NCBI GenBank assembly: GCA_900538885.1 | Contig: UQAI01000034.1 | Location: 1-16,524, forward strand | Direction of reading: 5' to 3' | Origin: an uncultured Mollicutes bacterium | GTDB lineage: Bacteria > Bacillota_I > Bacilli_A > ML615J-28 > CAG-313 | DNA length: 16,524 nucleotides | Part shown: in pieces, positions 1 to 6,206 of the stretch | Layout: the number at the start of each line of letters is the position of its first letter | Numbering within the stretch: position 1 is the first letter of the stretch | The notes under the pieces: model-generated | What the model saw: the letters and a program-made list of their open reading frames with translations, nothing else | The model's database searches: none | What the model was told of the DNA's origin: nothing | Position numbers and translations under genes: made by a program

Positions 1-143
1 AAATAATTTCGCTTATAAATAAGATTTTTTTTGTAAAAGTGCAAAGTTATTGACACTAATTGCATTTTTTTATTTGCTTTTTTTTAAATTACTGACATCT
101 AATTTATTTTAAATAATTTATATTCAAATTTTTTCACTTAATA

Positions 144-1061
144 TTATTGTAATAATCTACTCATTTTGTCGATACATTTTTTCTTTTGTTCATAATCTGG
201 ATGAACATATAAATTTAATGTTGTTGATATATTTGAATGTCCTAAAATAACGCTTAACGTTTTATAATCAACATTTGCTTCTATGCATCTTGTTGCAAAT
301 GTATGTCTTAAACAATGAAATTTCAGTTTACGTACACCTAAGAGATGTAGTAATTCACAATAATAGTTTCTATACGTTTTAGGTTCAGTATACTTTGCAG
401 AATTAGTTATAACATAATAATCTTTATTTACAATCTCATATATTGGTTTAATTATTTTATATAACACTTCCGCTAAAGGAATTTCTCTGTTGGAATTTAT
501 TGTCTTTGCCGAATCAATCATTATTTTTGTCTTGTTGTTCCTTGTATAGATCCTTTGTAGTGTTTTTGAAATAGAAATTATATTTTTTTCAATATCAATA
601 TCTTTCCATTTTAATGCACAGATTTCACCAATCCTTATTCCTGAATATAGACATATCAAAATTCCTAAATTTTTGAATGTAAAGTTGGAAATAATATGAT
701 TTATAATTTTATTTTCTTCTTCTTTAGAATATACCTCTATTTGATTATTTTTTCTTTTTGTTGGAAAAATAATTTCAATAAACATTGTAGAACGATATTC
801 TTTCTTCACTGAATAATTAATAAGCATTTTTAATACCACTAAAATATCACGACAAGTTTTTTCCGATAGTCCGCTATCAATTTTTTTATTAATAAATGTT
901 TGTATGTTGGAATTTTTAATTTCATCTACTTTGATTTCTCCAAAATCTTTTAAGATATGTTTATCAATAATCAAATTATACGCAGACATCGTTGATTCTT
1001 TTACGTACCTTACTTTTTCACATCTCCATTCATCTACTATAGCATTAATTGTTTTTTTCAT
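144..1061 (-). CDS. Tyrosine recombinase (probable hsdS invertase)
   Basis: This 305-residue tyrosine recombinase should catalyse site-specific inversion of the neighbouring hsdS cassettes. An N-terminal SAM-like DNA-binding domain (about residues 5-95) precedes the catalytic domain. The catalytic set is visible: Arg143 (YSGIRIGE), Lys186 (SAKT), His249 and Arg252 (HCLRHTFA), His275 (LGHSN) and the Tyr285 nucleophile (LNLYVH). The ATG at 1061 is preceded by AGGAGGT at 1069-1075, seven bases away, which fixes the start. It is divergent from the silent hsdS, and the nearest inverted repeat is only about 50 bp upstream. No excisionase, phage structural gene or phage att pair is near, and recombinases of this kind beside hsdS arrays are known invertases. 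The family call is certain; the role is inferred from position. A phage-type integrase is the alternative. Confidence 0.9.
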   Translation of the reverse strand: MKKTINAIVDEWRCEKVRYVKESTMSAYNLIIDKHILKDFGEIKVDEIKNSNIQTFINKKIDSGLSEKTCRDILVVLKMLINYSVKKEYRSTMFIEIIFPTKRKNNQIEVYSKEEENKIINHIISNFTFKNLGILICLYSGIRIGEICALKWKDIDIEKNIISISKTLQRIYTRNNKTKIMIDSAKTINSNREIPLAEVLYKIIKPIYEIVNKDYYVITNSAKYTEPKTYRNYYCELLHLLGVRKLKFHCLRHTFATRCIEANVDYKTLSVILGHSNISTTLNLYVHPDYEQKKKCIDKMSRLLQ

Positions 1062-1068
1062 TATATTT

Positions 1069-1093
1069 ACCTCCTAAAAGAAGCATTTTACCA
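1069..1093 (-). promoter_or_regulatory. Ribosome binding site and possible -10 of recombinase gene
   Basis: On the minus strand a perfect AGGAGGT (1069-1075) sits seven bases before the ATG. An extended -10-like TGGTAAAAT lies at 1085-1093. No good -35 is seen; the hexamer at 17-bp spacing (1108-1113) reads AACAAT. That hexamer touches the edge of the 22-bp inverted repeat, so the recombinase promoter would abut the invertible segment. The ribosome site is firm; the promoter is a guess. Confidence 0.45.
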
Positions 1094-1108
1094 CATTAAG
1101 GATTAAAA

Positions 1109-2287
1109 TTGTTTAATGTTCCAACTTTGAGATTCCCTAATTACAGTGGCGAATGGCAAGTTTCGTCTATGGGCAAGGTCTGCACTTTTCGTAAAGGATA
1201 TGGCATTTCAAAGGAAAATTTGTCAAGTGACGGAATTCCGTGCATTCTATATGGAGAACTTTATACGACATATAAAACCGCAATCGCAAAAAAAATAAAG
1301 AGCAAAACGAATTTAGACCCAACAATATTATTTCATAGCAAAAAGAACGACGTAATCATTCCATGTTCTGGCGAAACAGCCGAAGATATTGCGACATCAG
1401 TCTGTATTCCTTATGACGACATTTTACTTGGTGGCGATTTAACTGTTATTCGTAGTGATTTAGACGGTGCTTTTTTGAGTAATCAAATAAATTCGGTGAG
1501 AAAATATGATATTGCACGAATTGCACAAGGGAAATCAATCGTTCATTTGCAAGCAGATGAATTGAAAAAGATTTCTATTGCATACCCAACCATTGATGAA
1601 CAACAAAAAATATCGAGGTTCATTGATAAAATTGACGAACGCATAGAAGTCCAAAACAAAATCATTAGTGATTTGAAGGTCTTAAAGAAAGAACTTTGTA
1701 ACAGATATTTCAAATCGGTTCACAATGACACGTCGCTGGGTTATGTAACACTTAAAGATATTTTGACCGAGCGTAAGGAATATTGCAGTAAAAACGGCAC
1801 ATTTACTCACGGAACTTTATCAAAGGAAGGAGTTTCACCAAAAACAGAGCGATACGACAGGGATTTTCTCGTCAAAAACGAAGATAAGCAATATAAAGTA
1901 ACGCACTTTAACGATATTTGTTATAATCCGGCAAATTTGAAATTTGGCGTGATATGTCTCAATACTTATGGCGATTTAATATTTTCGCCGATATATGTAA
2001 CGTTTGAAATAGCCGATACGGTGTATCCCGCTTATATAGAACTGTTTTTAACAAACGCAAATTTTATAGGCAGAATAAGACGTTACGAGCAAGGCACTGT
2101 TTATGAGAGAATGGCTGTATATCCGGAAGATTTCTTGTCGTATGAAACACGTATGCCAATATACGAAGAGCAAGTGAAATTTGCCGATAAAATACAGCGC
2201 ATTCAAGACAAAATAGAGTTAGAAACGTTATTCTTAAATTATCTACAAAAGCAACGCAAATACTTTCTCAACGCTATGTTTATATAA
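1109..2287 (+). CDS. hsdS: Silent full-length HsdS specificity subunit cassette
   Basis: This encodes a two-domain Type I specificity subunit opposite in orientation to the operon. TRD1 covers about residues 12-158, the central conserved helix 160-202 (DEQQKISRFIDKIDERIEVQ, then KELC), TRD2 about 210-345 and the C-terminal conserved helix 350-392, ending YFLNAMFI. The NVPTLRF leader is nearly identical in DNA to that of the expressed hsdS, but the MDNKKNKI head and operon ribosome site are missing. The only start is TTG at 1109, with a weak AAGGA at 1097-1101. I infer a silent reservoir that becomes expressed when the segment between 1113 and 4557 inverts, replacing the present hsdS. Base composition is visibly less AT-rich than hsdR and hsdM, suggesting a separate origin. 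Leaky expression from the TTG cannot be excluded. Confidence 0.85.
   Translation: MFNVPTLRFPNYSGEWQVSSMGKVCTFRKGYGISKENLSSDGIPCILYGELYTTYKTAIAKKIKSKTNLDPTILFHSKKNDVIIPCSGETAEDIATSVCIPYDDILLGGDLTVIRSDLDGAFLSNQINSVRKYDIARIAQGKSIVHLQADELKKISIAYPTIDEQQKISRFIDKIDERIEVQNKIISDLKVLKKELCNRYFKSVHNDTSLGYVTLKDILTERKEYCSKNGTFTHGTLSKEGVSPKTERYDRDFLVKNEDKQYKVTHFNDICYNPANLKFGVICLNTYGDLIFSPIYVTFEIADTVYPAYIELFLTNANFIGRIRRYEQGTVYERMAVYPEDFLSYETRMPIYEEQVKFADKIQRIQDKIELETLFLNYLQKQRKYFLNAMFI
1113..1134 (+). repeat. 22-bp inverted repeat, left copy (hsdS leader crossover site)
   Basis: The repeat starts TTAATGTTCC and ends TTTGAGATT. It is identical over 22 bases to the reverse complement of 4536-4557. It encodes NVPTLRF in both hsdS genes, so a crossover here keeps the reading frame. 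I infer it is a recombination site of the adjacent tyrosine recombinase. It bounds an invertible segment of about 3.4 kb. Confidence 0.9.
1652..1668 (+). repeat. 17-bp inverted repeat in central helix of silent hsdS
   Basis: CAAAACAAAATCATTAG here is identical to the reverse complement of 3996-4012 in the expressed hsdS. Both encode QNKIIS in the same frame, just before the middle sites. It is long enough to support recombinase-mediated or homologous exchange between the two full-length genes; the half-cassettes do not carry all of it. Confidence 0.8.
1688..1699 (+). repeat. Middle crossover site 1 (AAAGAACTTTGT)
   Basis: This 12-bp identity with the reverse complement of 2802-2813 lies in a longer imperfect match beginning AGTGATTT. 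It encodes KELC in the silent full-length hsdS. The core is dyad-like (AAAG-AA-CTTT). It is the likely site for swapping this gene's TRD2 with the half-cassette at 2280-2816. Confidence 0.7.
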
Positions 2288-2303
2288 ACATGACATTGAG
2301 AAA
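2264..2303. repeat. 40-bp near-palindrome at the converging 3' ends of two hsdS cassettes
   Basis: The arms are TTTCTCAA, a 4-base mismatch, ATGTTTAT, then their reverse complement. The centre is TATA, where both stop codons lie. It exists because the two facing cassettes share the same 3' coding sequence (YFLNxMFI). It could form a hairpin in either transcript, but it lacks a following T-run of terminator type. Confidence 0.7.
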
Positions 2304-2816
2304 ATAATATTTCTGCTGCAATAAAAGGTCTAACATTTTCGTTTCGTTTTCTACCTTTTGGGCTATTGTATCATAATGATTTCTAATTGAGAGTTGTTTT
2401 TCTTCGGTTGTAAAAGGGATTTTTAGCGAAGTTAATGTTGAAAGTTTTATATATGGCATTGCACCGCCTTGTGTTTCTTCTGAAATCTTTTGCGGCAAAT
2501 ACGTGTCTATTCCCATTTTTACAAATTGAGCGCCTGCCTTAAAACCCATTAAAACATAAGTACGTTGATAGGCGTTAAATTTACCATAATAGTATTTTGT
2601 ATGTCCGATATCGCCATTGCCAGCAATTAAAATCGCTTCACCGTCAAAAGCATAATTATCTATTGAAAGCGTATCTTTCCCACAAGTAAAGAACGGATAT
2701 AAACCGTTTTGATTATTTGCGTTTGCATCTAATTTACCTGTTGTTATCGAACATAATTCACCCAAGGGTTTGTATTCTGCTATACTCGAAAGCATTTTGC
2801 GACAAAGTTCTTTCAA
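2280..2816 (-). CDS. hsdS: Silent half-HsdS cassette (TRD2 plus C-terminal helix)
   Basis: This 178-residue half specificity subunit holds one TRD (about residues 15-125, with GKLDANANNQ...LYPFFTCG and AGNGDIG, typical of HsdS TRDs) and a C-terminal conserved helix ending YFLNVMFI. It lacks TRD1 and the leader. It opens within the middle repeat (ISDF..LLKELC), homologous to ISDLKVLKKELC of the silent gene at 1109-2287. The nominal TTG start at 2816 has no ribosome site, so it is best read as a donor of a TRD2 by inversion between 1688-1699 and 2802-2813. It lies on the same strand as the hsdR-M-S operon and may be transcribed by read-through. Its 3' end overlaps that of the 1109-2287 gene tail to tail. 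Confidence 0.8.
   Translation of the reverse strand: MKELCRKMLSSIAEYKPLGELCSITTGKLDANANNQNGLYPFFTCGKDTLSIDNYAFDGEAILIAGNGDIGHTKYYYGKFNAYQRTYVLMGFKAGAQFVKMGIDTYLPQKISEETQGGAMPYIKLSTLTSLKIPFTTEEKQLSIRNHYDTIAQKVENETKMLDLLLQQKYYFLNVMFI
2802..2813 (-). repeat. Middle crossover site 2 (AAAGAACTTTGT)
   Basis: This is the inverted partner of site 1 at the head of the minus-strand half-cassette, in the same frame (KELC). The weaker match reaches back to about 2836, overlapping the site of the divergent half-cassette. Confidence 0.7.
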
Positions 2817-2835
2817 TAGTGAGTAAAAATCGCTA

Positions 2836-2848
2836 ATTAAAGGACTTT
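2836..2848 (+). repeat. Middle crossover site 3 (ATTAAAGGACTTT)
   Basis: This 13-bp identity with the reverse complement of 3967-3979 sits within a roughly 27-bp imperfect match beginning at 2821. It encodes LIKGL in the plus-strand half-cassette, in the same frame as in the expressed hsdS. Confidence 0.75.
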
Positions 2849-3438
2849 TGGATTATTTGCTTGACAGAAAAGGATTGCGTTACTCTTTCAAAGACTTATA
2901 TGTAAAGGCAGGAGAAGGAGGCACCCCAGCAACCGAGAATAAAGACTATTATGCAGGAGGAACGATTCCTTTTATAAAAATTGAAGACTTAAACACGAAA
3001 TATATTATCCATAATAACGATTATATTTCGGAATTGGGATTAAAAAAATCGTCTGCGTGGATGGTTCCAGATAATTCAATTATTTATTCAAATGGTGCAA
3101 CAATAGGTAGTATATCAATAAATAAGTACCCCGTCGCGACAAAGCAAGGCATTTTAGGCATAGTTCCTTCCAAACTTATTTTGACGGAATATCTTTATTA
3201 CTATATGCAAACAACCTATTTTCGAAAGCAGATAAAGAGGATTACTGTACGTGGGACTATGGATTGCGCATATCTAAAAGATATAAACAGTATTCCTTGT
3301 TTTGTTCCTTCTGTTTGCGAACAACAAAACTATATCAAAATTCTCTTTTCTATTGATAAAAAGATAAATATCGAGCGGATCATCTTAAACAAATTAAAAG
3401 AGCAGAAAAGATATCTGCTCTCTAACTTGTTCATATAA
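2848..3438 (+). CDS. hsdS: Silent half-HsdS cassette (TRD2 plus C-terminal helix)
   Basis: This second half-cassette of about 196 residues has one TRD with the classic HsdS pattern GGTPATENKDYY...GTIPFIKIEDL, then a C-terminal helix (CEQQNYIKILFSIDKKINIE) ending YLLSNLFI, matching the tail of the expressed hsdS. The frame is open upstream to a TAA at 2824. It reads KSLIKGLL before the TTG at 2848, homologous to ESLIKGLC in the expressed hsdS, so the TTG is not a natural start. No ribosome site or promoter is seen. By inversion across the shared ATTAAAGGACTTT (2836-2848 and 3967-3979) this TRD would replace the TRD2 of the expressed gene. The stop codons of the two genes overlap around 3431-3438. 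Confidence 0.8.
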   Translation: MDYLLDRKGLRYSFKDLYVKAGEGGTPATENKDYYAGGTIPFIKIEDLNTKYIIHNNDYISELGLKKSSAWMVPDNSIIYSNGATIGSISINKYPVATKQGILGIVPSKLILTEYLYYYMQTTYFRKQIKRITVRGTMDCAYLKDINSIPCFVPSVCEQQNYIKILFSIDKKINIERIILNKLKEQKRYLLSNLFI

Positions 3439-4582
3439 AGAGATTTGATAGAAGATATGCTTTTAAGTCAGTTAGGCGAGAAAGCATATCTTTTTCTTTT
3501 ACCAGTTTTTTTTCAATAGTAGCAATGATTGAGCGATATTTAACTTGTGTATTCAACTCAGGTAATGAGATCAGTAAATCAACAAGAGGCTTACGGACAA
3601 TTTGAGGTTGTCCCGAGCCAGAAATCATACTCTTAAAAGATATTGTTTTCAGATAATAAAATAGATACTGCTTATCTACTATACTTTCATATCCATCAAC
3701 ATTTATAACCATTGAATTTCCTGTTATCCAAGAATTTGGAACAGACATATTCACGGTACCACAAGTTGAACCACGACAAGTGATGATGATTTGCGCTTTT
3801 TCGTGATTAAATTGATGATAATAACCTATTATTCCGTTAGCCCCAAAGACAGGATAAGCACCATTTTCACTTAGTTCTGCTTGCGTAATAGTTTGGGGTT
3901 GGTATATTGTAGATATCTCTCCTAATCTAATTGGATGTCCGTTTGCAATTGTAATAATATATTCGCAAAGTCCTTTAATAAGGGATTCATACTTGCTAAT
4001 GATTTTGTTTTGTATCTCTATTCGCTTAACAATTAGGTTTAGAAAATCGGCAATTTTTCGTTGTTCTGGCAATGTTGGCAAATAATGTTTAGTAGCAAAA
4101 TAATCATCAACCGACATATTCAATAAGCCGTGATTTCTTGCGCCTTCTCCTGCAATATCAGAAATGCCTTTATGCCATTTATTCGTTTCAAAATAATGTG
4201 TAAGATAGTCGGAATCAACTTTATCGGTCGGACGAAAAACAAAGTAGAGACTTGATAAACAACCTTTTTCGTATTTGTCCAAACGTTTAACCGCACCCCA
4301 AGCATAATCGTTAGAATAACTTTTGTTGTACGCAAAATCACCGTTATACAAAAGATAATATCCCGACAAATCAACGCTTGCTACGGTTTTATTGAAAAAT
4401 GTGATTTGATCGACAAGTCCATATTGTGCTGAAATCGTCAACGGCAACGAAGATTCGTTGTTTTTATTTCTTCTTGTAATGCGAGTTACGAAGTCTGACA
4501 AGGCGAATTTATTCCATTCGTCTGTGTATTCCTCAAATCTCAAAGTTGGAACATTAAGGATTTTATTTTTTTTATTATCCAT
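3431..4582 (-). CDS. hsdS: Type I restriction-modification specificity subunit HsdS (expressed allele)
   Basis: This 383-residue subunit gives the M2S and R2M2S complexes their DNA target. The leader MDNKKNKILNVPTLRF is followed by TRD1 (about 20-165, with the common AGEGARNHGLLNMS loop), the central helix (168-207, LPEQRKIADFLNLIVKRIEI), TRD2 (about 215-338, ending in the SGSGQPQIVRKPL motif) and the C-terminal helix (339-383). The start at 4582 has an AAGGTGA ribosome site overlapping the hsdM stop, so M and S should be translationally coupled. It is the only hsdS unit in line with the operon promoter. The leader carries the right copy of the 22-bp inverted repeat, and codons SLIKGLC carry the middle site. 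Its sequence is therefore only one of several states expected in a population. Confidence 0.95.
   Translation of the reverse strand: MDNKKNKILNVPTLRFEEYTDEWNKFALSDFVTRITRRNKNNESSLPLTISAQYGLVDQITFFNKTVASVDLSGYYLLYNGDFAYNKSYSNDYAWGAVKRLDKYEKGCLSSLYFVFRPTDKVDSDYLTHYFETNKWHKGISDIAGEGARNHGLLNMSVDDYFATKHYLPTLPEQRKIADFLNLIVKRIEIQNKIISKYESLIKGLCEYIITIANGHPIRLGEISTIYQPQTITQAELSENGAYPVFGANGIIGYYHQFNHEKAQIIITCRGSTCGTVNMSVPNSWITGNSMVINVDGYESIVDKQYLFYYLKTISFKSMISGSGQPQIVRKPLVDLLISLPELNTQVKYRSIIATIEKKLVKEKDMLSRLTDLKAYLLSNLFI
3967..3979 (-). repeat. Middle crossover site 4 (ATTAAAGGACTTT)
   Basis: This is the inverted partner of site 3, in the central helix of the expressed hsdS (SLIKGLC). Inversion between sites 3 and 4 replaces TRD2 of the expressed gene with that of the half-cassette at 2848-3438 while leaving TRD1 in place. 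Confidence 0.75.
3996..4012 (-). repeat. 17-bp inverted repeat in central helix of expressed hsdS
   Basis: This is the exact partner of 1652-1668. An inversion between the pair would join the present TRD1 to the TRD2 of the silent full-length gene, keeping the frame. Confidence 0.8.
4536..4557 (-). repeat. 22-bp inverted repeat, right copy (hsdS leader crossover site)
   Basis: This is the partner of 1113-1134 on the opposite strand, inside the first codons of the expressed hsdS, about 25-46 bases after its ATG. Only MDNKKNKI stays fixed outside the invertible segment, so the ribosome site and start codon always remain with the operon. Confidence 0.9.
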
Positions 4583-4591
4583 AATTTCACC

Positions 4592-6196
4592 TTATAAGCC
4601 TAATTCCTTTAAATATTTTTCAATTTCTTTATCTAACTTGGCTCGTTCTTGTTCTAACTGATTAATTTCATTCATAACTTGATGAATGTCAATTGGTTCT
4701 TCTTCCTCAAATGTATCAACGTATCTAGGGATGTTTAAGTTATATTCATTATTCTCTATTTCTTTTAGTGTTGCTACATGGCAATATTTGTCTATATCCT
4801 TTCTATTTTTATATGCTTCTAAAATCTTATTTATATCATCTTCTCTTAAATAATTTTGATTTTTACCATTTTCAAAATACTTTGATGCATCAATAAAAAC
4901 AACATCATCATTATTTCTACATTTTTTCAGTACCAAAATACAAGTTGGTATTCCAGTCCCAAAAAATAGATTTGACGGAAGTCCAATTACTGCATCTAGA
5001 TAATTATAATCTTTAATTATCTTAGTTCTAATAGTCGCCTCAGATGAACCTCTAAATAACACTCCATGAGGTAAAACAACTGCTAATGTGCCACTATCAT
5101 TAAGATGATATATCATGTGTTCAAGAAACGCAAAATCTGCTTTTGATGATGGAGCATATTTACCATCATAGCCATTAAATCTAGGATCTTCATCTTTTCC
5201 TGTAGGATCCCATTTTGCTGAATATGGAGGATTTGCAACAACGACATCAAATTTTAATCCTTTATGCCTTTCAGCTGGTCTTTCAAGTGTATCATCATTT
5301 GCAATATCAAATTTTTCATAGTCAACACTGTGTAAAAGCATGTTCATTCTTGCTAAGTTGTATGTTGTTGATACCATTTCTTGTCCATACAATTTAATTG
5401 ATTTAGGATTGCTAATATTATTTCTAACTCTTAGTAATAGAGAGCCAGATCCACAAGTTGGGTCATATGCTGATTTTATATTCTTATTGTTTAAAGTAAC
5501 AATTCTCGCTAATAATTCTGATACTTGTGCTGGGGTGTAAAACTCTCCTGCTTTTTTACCTGCGCTTGCTGCAAATTTACCAATCAAATATTCATATGCA
5601 TGACCTAAAATATCAAAGTTAGTTTGCGAAATATCCAATTTTAAATCTTCAATATTTAAAATAATTTTTCCAATTAATTTACTTCTTTCAGCTTCTCCCT
5701 TTCCAAGTTTGTTAGAATCTAAATCCATATCATCAAACAAATCTTCAAAATCATCCTGAGAGGAAATTCCAACAGTTGATGAAATTAAACTTTTCATACC
5801 TTCTTTTAAATCCTCAACCGTAAATTCACTATATCCTTCTTTTCTATTAATTTGATTTACAAACTCACCAAATAAATATTTAGGTTCCAAAAAATAACCA
5901 ATTGTTTTTGTTGAAAGTTCAACTATACTTTTTTGCAAATCTGTATAATTATTTTGTTTCTTATTTTTTTCCTCTTTTTGCCAAGCAGTAATAAAAGTTA
6001 AATCATCATCTTTTAATTCTTCATCAACAATTTGAATAATTTTTTCAGAAAGAAATTTGTAAAATATTAATCCTAAAATATAACTTTTAAATTCATTTGC
6101 CTCCATATTTCCACGAAGGTCATTAGCCATAGCCCATAATTTATTATCGACCTCAGTTTGTTGTTTTACAAGCAATTCATCTCTATCTATTGCCAT
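4592..6196 (-). CDS. hsdM: Type I restriction-modification DNA methyltransferase HsdM
   Basis: This N6-adenine methyltransferase modifies host DNA at the site chosen by HsdS, using S-adenosylmethionine. I start it at the ATG at 6196 (MAIDRDEL, 534 residues) because TAGGAGGA lies directly upstream. A longer frame to 6235 would overlap the end of hsdR without a better site. An N-terminal helical HsdM domain (about 10-150) precedes the methylase domain, with motif I DPTCGSGS (245-252) and the catalytic NPPY (322-325). A C-terminal acidic and coiled tail (KEIEKYLKELGL) probably contacts HsdS. The hsdR stop at 6207-6209 overlaps its ribosome site, giving close operon coupling. Length and motifs are complete and look functional. 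Confidence 0.96.
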   Translation of the reverse strand: MAIDRDELLVKQQTEVDNKLWAMANDLRGNMEANEFKSYILGLIFYKFLSEKIIQIVDEELKDDDLTFITAWQKEEKNKKQNNYTDLQKSIVELSTKTIGYFLEPKYLFGEFVNQINRKEGYSEFTVEDLKEGMKSLISSTVGISSQDDFEDLFDDMDLDSNKLGKGEAERSKLIGKIILNIEDLKLDISQTNFDILGHAYEYLIGKFAASAGKKAGEFYTPAQVSELLARIVTLNNKNIKSAYDPTCGSGSLLLRVRNNISNPKSIKLYGQEMVSTTYNLARMNMLLHSVDYEKFDIANDDTLERPAERHKGLKFDVVVANPPYSAKWDPTGKDEDPRFNGYDGKYAPSSKADFAFLEHMIYHLNDSGTLAVVLPHGVLFRGSSEATIRTKIIKDYNYLDAVIGLPSNLFFGTGIPTCILVLKKCRNNDDVVFIDASKYFENGKNQNYLREDDINKILEAYKNRKDIDKYCHVATLKEIENNEYNLNIPRYVDTFEEEEPIDIHQVMNEINQLEQERAKLDKEIEKYLKELGL

Positions 6197-6206
6197 TTTT
6201 GTCCTC

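Noticed and set aside
1..143. Promoter using TTGACA near 50-55 or a terminator after the recombinase gene
   Set aside because: No -10 at proper spacing, and the TGCAA/TTGCA stem is only five bases; I see no supportable element in this stretch.
144..1061. Prophage or integrative-element integrase
   Set aside because: No phage, excisionase or conjugation genes and no att-like direct repeats are nearby, while inverted repeats in hsdS lie immediately next to it.
4120..4374. Small 84-residue protein on the minus strand
   Set aside because: It lies in another frame of the expressed hsdS, has no ribosome site and resembles no protein.
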